Origin: Acidobacteriota bacterium | Lineage (GTDB): Bacteria; Acidobacteriota; UBA6911; JACQSX01 | Direction: 5' to 3' | Length of the DNA stretch: 11,541 nt | Assembly (NCBI GenBank): GCA_016199665.1 | Contig: JACQGG010000087.1 | Span: forward strand, 1-11,541 | Position numbers and translations under genes: made by a program | The notes under the pieces: generated by a model | Databases searched by the model: none | What the model was told of the DNA's origin: nothing | The model's input: only the letters and a program-made list of their open reading frames with translations | Shown here: positions 6,118-11,541 of the stretch, one piece after another | Position numbering within the stretch: the stretch's first letter is position 1 | Layout: each line of letters opens with the position of its first letter

Positions 6118-6534
6118 CTACTCGCTTCCAAAGCGAAACACAAACCGGGTCTGGAGGGGCAGCTTATTGGACGCCAGCCGCATCGCCTCGCGCGCCACTT
6201 CTTCGGTCACCCCGTCCATTTCAAACAGGATGCGTCCGGGCCTGACCACGGCGACCCATCCTTCGGGAGCGCCCTTCCCCTTTCCCATGCGGGTTTCCGC
6301 CGGTTTCTTGGTGATGGGCTTGTCCGGAAAAATTCGCACCCAGATTTTTCCGCCGCGCTTGATGAAGCGCGTCATGGCGATGCGGCTGGCTTCAATCTGC
6401 CGGTCCGAGATCCACCCGGGTTCCATCGCCTTGAGGCCGAAGGCTCCAAAATCAACCGTGTTGCCGCGCGTCGCCAAGCCCTTCATCCGGCCTTTCTGCT
6501 GGCGGCGATACTTGACTTTCTTCGGCATCAGCAT
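6118..6534 (-). CDS. rplP: 50S ribosomal protein L16 (uL16)
   Basis: L16 binds near the A-site tRNA elbow and is needed for a mature peptidyl transferase centre. The 138-residue product aligns from its first residue with the family start (MLMPKKVKYRR), so ATG 6534 is preferred over the second ATG two codons later. Motifs: FGAFGLKAMEPGWISDRQIE (29-48), KIWVRIFPDKPITKKPAE (63-80) and the tip loop TRMGKGKGAPEGWVA (81-95). Arginine 82 corresponds to the E. coli arginine 81 that is hydroxylated by the YcfD/RoxA oxygenase; whether that happens here cannot be told. The 18-base spacer after rpsC has only a weak AGCGGA site. Confidence 0.98.
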   Translation of the reverse strand: MLMPKKVKYRRQQKGRMKGLATRGNTVDFGAFGLKAMEPGWISDRQIEASRIAMTRFIKRGGKIWVRIFPDKPITKKPAETRMGKGKGAPEGWVAVVRPGRILFEMDGVTEEVAREAMRLASNKLPLQTRFVFRFGSE

Positions 6535-6552
6535 AGGGGTTCCGCTCTCACG

Positions 6553-7410
6553 CTACTGGCCTGTCTCATCCGGAGTCGCCTGGGGCGCCTCCGGCGCCGG
6601 CGGCCCTGAATCTTCAGACGGCGCCGCCGGAGCCGCGGCTGGCGCGGGTGCCGGGACCGGCGCACCTACCGGGGCAGCGCGCCTTATCGCCTCTGCCGCA
6701 ACGGGACGGGCCCGGCCCTCACGGCCTTCCTCGCGGCGATCGCGCCCTTTTTCGCGCGGCGGTCGCGGCTCCGGCCGTTTGGAAATATCAAACACGTCGC
6801 CGGTATAAATCCACGTCTTGACCCCGATGACCCCGTACGTCGTATAGGCCTGCGCGAATCCATAATCAATGTCGGCGCGAAGCGTATGCAGCGGCAACTG
6901 CCCGTGCAGATACCACTCCGAACGCGCAATCTCTGCGCCGTTAAGCCGTCCGCTGCAGCGAACCTTGATGCCCCGCGCCCCAAAGCGCAGGCTGGTGTCG
7001 ACGGCGCGCCGCATGGCGCGCCGGAACGCCACACGCTTTTCCAACTGCTGGGCGATGCTCTCCGCCACCAGCTGCGCATCCAGCTCCGGCTTGTTGATCT
7101 CCTGAATGTTGATAAAGACCTCGCGATTGGTGGCCGCCTGCAAATCCGTCTTCAACTTGTCAATCTCGCTTCCCTTCCGTCCAATAATGATCCCGGGGCG
7201 GGAAGTGTGAATGAATATGGTCAGCTTGTTGGCGGCTCGCTCAATCTCGATATTGGCCACTCCCGCATGGGCAAAACGCTTCCTCAGGTTCTTTTTGATC
7301 TGCAGATCTTCGTGCAGCAGCTTGCCGTAGTCTTTCTTGGCAAACCAGCGTGATTTCCAGGTACGGTTGTAACCGAGACGAAATCCGTACGGGTGAACTT
7401 TCTGACCCAC
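6553..7410 (-). CDS. rpsC: 30S ribosomal protein S3 (uS3) with long low-complexity C-terminal tail
   Basis: S3 forms part of the mRNA entry pore and helicase centre of the 30S. The canonical fold occupies residues 1-210: MGQKVHPYGFRLGY, a type II KH domain with the RPGIIIGRKG loop (71-80; GRKG is the GxxG), and the C-terminal domain with RFGARGIKVRCSGRLNGAEI (142-161) and GVIGVKTWIYTGD (193-205). Residues 211-285 form a 75-residue tail: first charged and Arg/Glu-rich (211-235), then Ala/Pro-rich and probably disordered. The whole protein is 285 residues against 233 in E. coli. It starts with GTG, directly after the rplV TAA, behind a perfect AGGAGG five bases away. The tail appears genuine, as its frame runs cleanly to a TAG just before rplP. 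Confidence 0.98.
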   Translation of the reverse strand: MGQKVHPYGFRLGYNRTWKSRWFAKKDYGKLLHEDLQIKKNLRKRFAHAGVANIEIERAANKLTIFIHTSRPGIIIGRKGSEIDKLKTDLQAATNREVFINIQEINKPELDAQLVAESIAQQLEKRVAFRRAMRRAVDTSLRFGARGIKVRCSGRLNGAEIARSEWYLHGQLPLHTLRADIDYGFAQAYTTYGVIGVKTWIYTGDVFDISKRPEPRPPREKGRDRREEGREGRARPVAAEAIRRAAPVGAPVPAPAPAAAPAAPSEDSGPPAPEAPQATPDETGQ

Positions 7411-7767
7411 TTATTCCTCCTGATCCTTTCCATCCGAGACGTGGATAGTGATATGGCTGGACCAGCGGCGCTCTCGGTAGGCGCGCCCCATGGGAGCCGG
7501 CCGCATGCGCCGGCGCTGCTTGGTCGGTCCCAAGTCCACAAACGCGCGCGAAACAACAAAATCGTCCACCGCGGCCGCCGGCGACTTCTGCTCTGCATTG
7601 GCGATCGCCGACTTCAGCGCTTTGGCAACCGGAGCTGCCGCGCGTTTGCGTGTCGTTCGAAGGATCGCCAGCGCCTCATCGACCTTTTTGCCTCGAATCA
7701 GATCGACCACAAGGCGCGCTTTTTGCGGCGATCCTTTCACGTACCTGGCGTGTGCGCTGGCTTCCAT
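7411..7767 (-). CDS. rplV: 50S ribosomal protein L22 (uL22)
   Basis: L22 contacts all 23S domains, and its beta-hairpin loop lines the peptide exit tunnel at the macrolide-sensitive constriction. I chose the ATG at 7767, giving 118 residues that begin MEASAHARYVKGSPQKARLV. The frame stays open a further 31 codons upstream, but those lie over rpsS and do not resemble L22; an AGGT site seven bases upstream supports the shorter form. Motifs: SPQKARLVVDLIRGKKVDEA (13-32), KALKSAIANAE (49-59) and the tunnel hairpin KQRRRMRPAPMGRAYR (83-98). It is separated from rpsS by 13 bases and abuts rpsC with no gap. Confidence 0.97.
   Translation of the reverse strand: MEASAHARYVKGSPQKARLVVDLIRGKKVDEALAILRTTRKRAAAPVAKALKSAIANAEQKSPAAAVDDFVVSRAFVDLGPTKQRRRMRPAPMGRAYRERRWSSHITIHVSDGKDQEE
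7416..7421 (-). promoter_or_regulatory. rpsC: Consensus ribosome-binding site of rpsC
   Basis: AGGAGG on the minus strand sits five bases before the GTG start of rpsC, inside the last codons of rplV. It is a full consensus Shine-Dalgarno sequence, the best-placed in the window, and fixes the GTG as the S3 start. The strong site may compensate for the weaker start codon. Confidence 0.9.
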
Positions 7768-7780
7768 AGATAAGACCTGC

Positions 7781-8071
7781 TCAGGCGGGTTTGACCGCAA
7801 CCGCCTTTTCCGCCTTGGTGGAGTGGGCGCGGAAATTCCGGGTAGGGGAAAATTCCCCAAGCCGGTGCCCCACCATGTTTTCCGATATGTAGACGGGAAT
7901 AAACTTCTTGCCGTTGTGAACCGCGAGCGTATGCCCCACCATTTCCGGAATCACCGTGGAACGCCTGGACCACGTCTTCACCACTGTTTTCTCATTGCTC
8001 CGGTTCAGCGCTTCCACTTTCTTGAGCAAGTGACTGTCGATAAACGGACCCTTTTTAACAGAACGTGGCAT
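7781..8071 (-). CDS. rpsS: 30S ribosomal protein S19 (uS19)
   Basis: S19 sits on the 30S head and forms a heterodimer with S13 close to the A-site tRNA. The 96 residues start with the invariant MPRSVKKGPFID and carry STVIPEMVGHT (38-48), VHNGKKFIPVYI (51-62) and GHRLGEFSPTR (68-78). The start follows the rplB stop by nine bases; the stop codon itself begins the ribosome-binding site (TAAGGAG), which secures the ATG. The product is slightly longer than the 92-residue E. coli protein through an Ala/Lys-rich tail. Confidence 0.98.
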   Translation of the reverse strand: MPRSVKKGPFIDSHLLKKVEALNRSNEKTVVKTWSRRSTVIPEMVGHTLAVHNGKKFIPVYISENMVGHRLGEFSPTRNFRAHSTKAEKAVAVKPA

Positions 8072-8080
8072 GCGCGCTCC

Positions 8081-8908
8081 TTACTTCTGACCCCTGTGGC
8101 GAACAACAAACCGCTCGGTTCTCTTGTTCAACCTTGTCTTAAAGCCCTTGGTCGGAGTTCCCCACGGCGAGACCGGATGGCGGCCGCCCGATGTCTTGCC
8201 TTCGCCGCCGCCGTGCGGGTGGTCTACCGGATTCATGGCGACGCCGCGCACCGCGGGACGCATGCCCAGCCACCGACTCCGCCCCGCCTTTCCAATGGAA
8301 ATGTTTTCACGCTCCAGGTTTCCCACCTGGCCAATGGTAGCGCGACACAGAATATGCACCATGCGCGTCTCGCCCGAGGGAAGCCGGACTTGCGCGTAGT
8401 TGCCTTCCTTGGCAATCAGTTGGGCGCCCGCGCCGGCGCCCCGCGCCATCTGCCCGCCGCGACCCCGCCGCAATTCGATGTTGTGAATCACCGTACCGAC
8501 CGGGATATTGATCAGCGGCAAACAGTTACCGACAAGAATATCGGCCTCCGGGCCGGAAACAATCGTGGAACCCACTTTCAATCCCACCGGCGCCAGAATG
8601 TAGCGCTTTTCCCCGTCCCGATAATGCAGTCGCGCGATACGGGCGGAGCGGTTTGGATCGTATTCGATGGCAAACACCCTGGCCTCGATGTTGTCCTTGT
8701 CGCGGCGAAAATCAACGATCCGGTATTTCCGTTTGTGGGCGCCGCCGCGATGGCGCACCGTCAGGTGCCCGCTGTTGTTGCGTCCGCCGATCCGCCGCTG
8801 CGGCCCGACCAGACTCCGGAGCGGCCGAATCTCGGCCAGTTCTTCGCCGGTTTGAACCGTCTGAAAGCGGCGCCCTGGAGACGTCGGCTTAAATATCTTT
8901 ATGCCCAT
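8081..8908 (-). CDS. rplB: 50S ribosomal protein L2 (uL2)
   Basis: L2 is a primary 23S-binding protein required for subunit association and peptidyl transferase assembly. The product has 275 residues, close to the 273 of E. coli. The N-terminal tail and OB-fold region show RIGGRNNSGHLTVRHRGGAH (39-58) and KYRIVDFRRDK (61-71). The SH3-like region shows GTVIHNIELRRGRGGQMARG (138-157) and AQLIAKEGNYAQVRLPSGE (162-180). The C-terminal extension carries MNPVDHPHGGGEG (225-237), including the conserved histidine 230, equivalent to E. coli His229, which lies near the peptidyl transferase centre. Eleven bases separate it from rplW, with a moderate AGGCGGA site. Confidence 0.99.
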   Translation of the reverse strand: MGIKIFKPTSPGRRFQTVQTGEELAEIRPLRSLVGPQRRIGGRNNSGHLTVRHRGGAHKRKYRIVDFRRDKDNIEARVFAIEYDPNRSARIARLHYRDGEKRYILAPVGLKVGSTIVSGPEADILVGNCLPLINIPVGTVIHNIELRRGRGGQMARGAGAGAQLIAKEGNYAQVRLPSGETRMVHILCRATIGQVGNLERENISIGKAGRSRWLGMRPAVRGVAMNPVDHPHGGGEGKTSGGRHPVSPWGTPTKGFKTRLNKRTERFVVRHRGQK

Positions 8909-8919
8909 GAATCATCCGC

Positions 8920-9213
8920 CTAAGCGTTCTCAAAAAATTCAATCGGCTTCTCGCCCGGCTTGAGAGTCACCAATGCCTTCTTCCAGTCCGAACGGCGCCC
9001 GCTGTACCGGCCCATCCTTTTTTTCTTGCCTCGGAAATTCGAGGTCCGCACGGCCGCCACCTTGGTGGCGAACAGGCTCTCCACCGCCGCCTTGATCTCC
9101 TGCTTGGTGGCGTCGGGACGCACCTTGAATACCAGGACCCCCGTGTTTTCCTTCAGGGTCGTACTCTTCTCGGTCACATACGGGCTTAGCAAAACGTTGA
9201 ACCGGGTCTTCAT
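8920..9213 (-). CDS. rplW: 50S ribosomal protein L23 (uL23)
   Basis: L23 forms the chaperone docking site at the peptide tunnel exit, where trigger factor, SRP and SecYEG bind. The 97-residue product begins MKTRFNVLLSPYVTEKST, with the family motif PYVTEKS (11-17), then VLVFKVRPDATKQEIKAAVE (26-45) and the basic loop KKRMGRYSGRRSDWKKA (64-80). The ATG overlaps the rplD stop (ATGA). An AGGAGG lies ten bases upstream in rplD, slightly further than ideal, so coupling to rplD likely helps. Confidence 0.97.
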   Translation of the reverse strand: MKTRFNVLLSPYVTEKSTTLKENTGVLVFKVRPDATKQEIKAAVESLFATKVAAVRTSNFRGKKKRMGRYSGRRSDWKKALVTLKPGEKPIEFFENA

Positions 9214-9839
9214 TTCTTCAACGCCTCCTGCAACTGAAGAACCGCATCTCGGGTAAACACCACCACATCGTGGCGCAGGACGTCATACAGGTTCAGGCTC
9301 GCGTTGTCCACCAGTGTGACGTTTGGCAAGTTGCGCGCGCCGCGGAGCAGATTCACGTTATCGCGATCATGATTGACGATCAACAGGCGGCTCCCCAGCC
9401 CCAATCCGTCGAGAACTTTGCGAACATCCTGCGTTTTGAAGCTGTCCAGCCTGAAATCCTCCACTACCGCCATCTTGTGATCCTTCAGTTTGGCCGAAAG
9501 AGCTGTTCGCAGCGCTCCCCGCCGCTTCTTCCTGGGAAAGGCGTAGTCGTAGTCGCGCGGGAGAGGGCCAAAAACGGTCCCGCCATGAACCCAGATGGGG
9601 TTGCGCGAACTTCCAACTCTGGCCCGGCCGGTTCCTTTCTGGCGCCAAGGCTTCTTGCCGCCGCCACTGACAACTCCCCGCGTCTTGGTGGACACGGTTC
9701 CCTGCCTCTGGGCCGCACGGTAGTGGCGAACCGCTTCCCACAGGAGCGGCTCGTTGGCCGGCGCCGCAAAGATTTCGTCCGCCAGTTCCAGATCGGCCAC
9801 CGGCTCACCTTTGAGATTTTTTACCGCAACCACAGCCAT
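9210..9839 (-). CDS. rplD: 50S ribosomal protein L4 (uL4)
   Basis: L4 is a primary 23S binder whose extended loop reaches the exit-tunnel constriction opposite L22. In E. coli and relatives it also represses the S10 operon through its leader. The 209-residue product has the loop region GTVSTKTRGVVSGGGKKPWR (47-66) followed by QKGTGRARVGSSRNPIWVHG (67-86) and GGTVFGP (86-92). The C-terminal globular part includes a Rossmann-like stretch around LLIVNHDRDNV (152-162) and SLNLYDVLRHDVVVFT (181-196). It starts nine bases after rplC without a good ribosome-binding site, which suggests coupled initiation, and overlaps rplW by four bases. Confidence 0.98.
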   Translation of the reverse strand: MAVVAVKNLKGEPVADLELADEIFAAPANEPLLWEAVRHYRAAQRQGTVSTKTRGVVSGGGKKPWRQKGTGRARVGSSRNPIWVHGGTVFGPLPRDYDYAFPRKKRRGALRTALSAKLKDHKMAVVEDFRLDSFKTQDVRKVLDGLGLGSRLLIVNHDRDNVNLLRGARNLPNVTLVDNASLNLYDVLRHDVVVFTRDAVLQLQEALKK

Positions 9840-9848
9840 AACATCACA

Positions 9849-10472
9849 CTACTTTGAAATGATCAGATAGCCGCCCCTGCGGCCCGGTACGGGTCCTCTC
9901 ACCAGCAGGAGGTTATTCTCGGAATCGACCCCCACCACCCGCAGTTTGCGGATGGTGACCTTTTCGTTTCCCATCCGGCCGGCAGCCCGCATCCCCGGCA
10001 TGACCCGGGAGGGAAACGCCGACGCCCCGATGGAACCCGGAGCCCGGTGGAACATGGATCCGTGCGTCGCCCGGCCGCCACGGAAACCGTGGCGCTTGAC
10101 CACCCCGGTAAAGCCGTGTCCTTTGGAAACGCCGCTCACATTGACCCGATCGTTCTCCTTGAACACGCCGCCAACCAGCAGTTGATCGCCCACCTTGAGA
10201 TCGGCGACAGTGGAGTACTTGAACTCTCGAACCAGCCGGGTTGGAGGCACGCCTGCCTTCTTGAAGTGGCCTTCCATGGCGCGGCTGACGTTTTTCACCT
10301 TCCGGCCCTCAACAAAGCCGACTTGAACCGCCTCGTAACCGTCCTTGTCCCGGGTCTTGCGTTGCGTGACCACGCACGGGCCCACCTTGATCACTGTCAC
10401 GGGCACAAAGTTTCCCTCGGCGTCAAACATCTGCGTCATTCCCAGCTTGATTCCGATGAGACCGTCCGACAT
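9849..10472 (-). CDS. rplC: 50S ribosomal protein L3 (uL3)
   Basis: L3 is one of the two proteins that initiate 50S assembly; its central finger approaches the peptidyl transferase centre. The 207-residue product begins GLIGIKLGMTQMF (4-16) and holds GVSKGHGFTGVVKRHGFRGG (114-133), HGSMFHRAPGSIGAS (137-151) and GMRAAGRMGNEKVT (160-173). Position 150 is alanine where E. coli has the glutamine methylated by PrmB. The HRAPGSIGASxxPSRV form recalls Acidobacteriota and other non-proteobacterial L3 proteins. The start is nine bases after rpsJ, and the rpsJ stop starts the ribosome-binding site (TAAGGAG). Confidence 0.98.
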   Translation of the reverse strand: MSDGLIGIKLGMTQMFDAEGNFVPVTVIKVGPCVVTQRKTRDKDGYEAVQVGFVEGRKVKNVSRAMEGHFKKAGVPPTRLVREFKYSTVADLKVGDQLLVGGVFKENDRVNVSGVSKGHGFTGVVKRHGFRGGRATHGSMFHRAPGSIGASAFPSRVMPGMRAAGRMGNEKVTIRKLRVVGVDSENNLLLVRGPVPGRRGGYLIISK

Positions 10473-10481
10473 GCCCGCTCC

Positions 10482-10808
10482 TTACTTGTGCTCCGCGCCG
10501 AAAGCCTTGATCTCAACGTCGATGGCCGCCGGCAGATCCAGTTTCATCAGCTGGTCAACCGTCTGCGGCGTCGGCTCCAGGATGTCGACCAGGCGCTTGT
10601 GCGTGCGGATTTCAAACTGCTCCCGCGATTTCTTGTCCACGTGGGGAGAGCGCAAAACCGTGTAGCGATTCTTCACCGTGGGCAGGGGAATCGGGCCGGA
10701 AACACGCGCGCCGGTCCGTTTGGCGATATCCACGATTTCCGCAGCCGACTGGTCCAGCACGCGGTAGTCGTAAGCCTTCAACCGAATTCTTATTTTTTCA
10801 TTGATCAT
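10482..10808 (-). CDS. rpsJ: 30S ribosomal protein S10 (uS10 / NusE)
   Basis: S10 is a 30S head protein that doubles as the antitermination and transcription-translation coupling factor NusE, binding NusB and NusG. The 108-residue product contains IRIRLKAYDYRVLDQSA (6-22), GPIPLPT (38-44) and SPHVDKKSREQFEIRTHKR (54-72), all diagnostic. The N-terminus is a few residues longer than in E. coli (MINEK before the first strand). The ATG at 10808 is supported by AAGGA about five bases upstream. It is the first S10-block gene and follows tuf after a 120-base spacer, so it is the likeliest point for an internal promoter or leader control. Confidence 0.98.
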   Translation of the reverse strand: MINEKIRIRLKAYDYRVLDQSAAEIVDIAKRTGARVSGPIPLPTVKNRYTVLRSPHVDKKSREQFEIRTHKRLVDILEPTPQTVDQLMKLDLPAAIDVEIKAFGAEHK

Positions 10809-10928
10809 GGCTTCCTTAGTCCCAACTCAGCCGTGCAAATCGCCCACGGGCGGCCGGGCCGCATAGGCTCAGGGCTTTCTTCCATTTCAGCCCGCCCACC
10901 GGCGTTCGCCGCCCCCGCCAATCCCGGG
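10809..10928 (-). promoter_or_regulatory. tuf-rpsJ spacer with several short hairpins, possible S10 leader
   Basis: This 120-base non-coding stretch separates tuf from rpsJ. On the transcript strand three short inverted repeats follow one another: 10911-10900 (five-base arms, two-base gap), 10893-10889 with 10876-10872 (GGGCT/AGCCC around a 12-base loop) and 10852-10841 (five-base arms, two-base gap). No T-run follows any of them, so they do not look like a terminator, and I found no convincing -35/-10 pair. In E. coli the S10 leader just ahead of rpsJ is the target of L4 control; that similarity of position is the only link here, so the regulatory role is a guess. Confidence 0.35.
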
Positions 10929-11541
10929 CTATGCCAGAATCTCGGTGACGGTTCCGGCTCCCACGGTGCGGCCGCCTTCCCGAATCGCAAAGCGCAGCCC
11001 CTTCTCCATGGCAATCGGCGAGATCAACTCAATCTCCAGCGTCACATTGTCCCCGGGCATGACCATCTCGGTCCCCCCAGGCAGCGTCGCCACCCCCGTC
11101 ACATCCGTCGTCCGAAAATAAAACTGCGGCCGGTACCCGCTGAAAAACGGCGTGTGCCTCCCCCCTTCTTCCTTGGTCAGCACATACGCCTCCGCCTTAA
11201 ACTTGGGGTGCGGCGTGATCGACCCGCTCGCCGCCACCACCTGCCCCCGCTCCACTTCATCCTTGTCCGTCCCCCGCAGCAGCAGCCCAATGTTGTCTCC
11301 CGCCTGCCCCTGATCGAGCAGCTTCTTGAACATCTCCACCCCGGTGATCACCCGCTTGATGGTCGGCCTCAATCCCACCACTTCCATCTCCTCGCCCACC
11401 TTGCATACCCCACGCTCCACTCGCCCCGTCACCACCGTCCCCCGACCCGAAATCGAAAATATGTCCTCAATCGGAATCAAAAACGGCTTGTCAATGTCCC
11501 GCTGCGGCACCGGAATATAACTGTCCACCGCTTCCATCAAC
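10929..11541 (-). CDS. tuf: Elongation factor Tu, C-terminal half (runs off the window)
   Basis: EF-Tu carries aminoacyl-tRNA to the ribosomal A site as a GTP complex. About 203 codons are visible, the 5' part lying beyond base 11541. The visible part begins with the linker after the G domain (MEAVDSYIPVPQRDIDKPF) and holds domain II (IEDIFSISGRGTVVTGRVER; then the VEMFKKLLDQGQAGDNIGLL stretch) and domain III (HTPFFSGYRPQFYFRTTDVT; LPGGTEMVMPGDNV; the closing RFAIREGGRTVGAGTVTEIL). The G-domain GTP motifs are outside. Codon use is unlike rplC: 17 of 25 glycines use GGG, mostly before the last 16 codons, which return to GGC/GGA. No promoter, terminator or tRNA gene follows before rpsJ. Confidence 0.98.
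   Translation of the reverse strand, partial: LMEAVDSYIPVPQRDIDKPFLIPIEDIFSISGRGTVVTGRVERGVCKVGEEMEVVGLRPTIKRVITGVEMFKKLLDQGQAGDNIGLLLRGTDKDEVERGQVVAASGSITPHPKFKAEAYVLTKEEGGRHTPFFSGYRPQFYFRTTDVTGVATLPGGTEMVMPGDNVTLEIELISPIAMEKGLRFAIREGGRTVGAGTVTEILA

Noticed and set aside
7768..7860. Longer N-terminus of L22 starting at 7860
   Set aside because: The extra 31 residues overlap the rpsS 3' end and are unlike L22. The ATG at 7767 has its own ribosome-binding site and the normal N-terminus.
7490..8923. 477-codon open frame on the plus strand
   Set aside because: Antisense shadow of rplV, rpsS and rplB. Its composition is an Arg/Pro/Ala-rich mixture without recognisable domains.
10809..10928. Sigma-70-type promoter before rpsJ
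   Set aside because: TTGCAC occurs, but no -10-like TATAAT element lies at a proper distance.
1..11541. Novel defence, mobile or other accessory system hidden in the cluster
   Set aside because: Nearly every base belongs to a conserved housekeeping gene on one strand, and the only sizeable gaps are 120 and 141 bases, too small for a new gene set.

Overview
The window is one uninterrupted stretch of the conserved bacterial str/S10/spc ribosomal-protein super-operon. Every real gene is on the minus strand, so transcription runs from high to low coordinates. In transcription order: tuf (3' part only), rpsJ, rplC, rplD, rplW, rplB, rpsS, rplV, rpsC, rplP, rpmC, rpsQ, rplN, rplX, rplE, rpsN, rpsH, rplF, rplR, rpsE, rpmD, rplO, secY and adk (first 30 codons only). 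There are no tRNA or rRNA genes, mobile elements, CRISPR arrays or clear rho-independent terminators. I found no previously undescribed system here.

Organism: a fairly GC-rich bacterium. Supporting features are an S14 of the short zinc-binding type, an L24 with two CxxC pairs, tuf directly ahead of rpsJ, and an L3 with alanine in place of the methylated glutamine. SecY ends in an RxRGRRG-like tail and has a longer last periplasmic loop. From memory of family sequences this fits Acidobacteriota best. That is an inference, and other GC-rich lineages remain possible.

Layout: genes are packed tightly. Spacers between consecutive genes in transcription order (negative means overlap) are: tuf 120 rpsJ 9 rplC 9 rplD -4 rplW 11 rplB 9 rpsS 13 rplV 0 rpsC 18 rplP 9 rpmC -14 rpsQ 6 rplN 1 rplX 19 rplE 9 rpsN 141 rpsH 24 rplF 3 rplR -1 rpsE -8 rpmD -4 rplO -4 secY -1 adk. 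Only two spacers exceed 24 nt: tuf-rpsJ (10809-10928) and rpsN-rpsH (4030-4170). Both are GC-rich and able to form hairpins, so they are the best places to look for regulation. No gene-free stretch exceeds 300 bases.

How the genes work together: EF-Tu delivers aminoacyl-tRNA to the ribosome. The r-proteins build the 30S and 50S subunits in near-stoichiometric amounts through co-transcription and translational coupling. SecY is the channel that exports or inserts nascent proteins, and adenylate kinase balances adenine nucleotides. The points most worth a second look are the GGG-heavy codon use of tuf compared with rplC, the two structured spacers, and the 75-residue charged then Ala/Pro-rich tail on S3.
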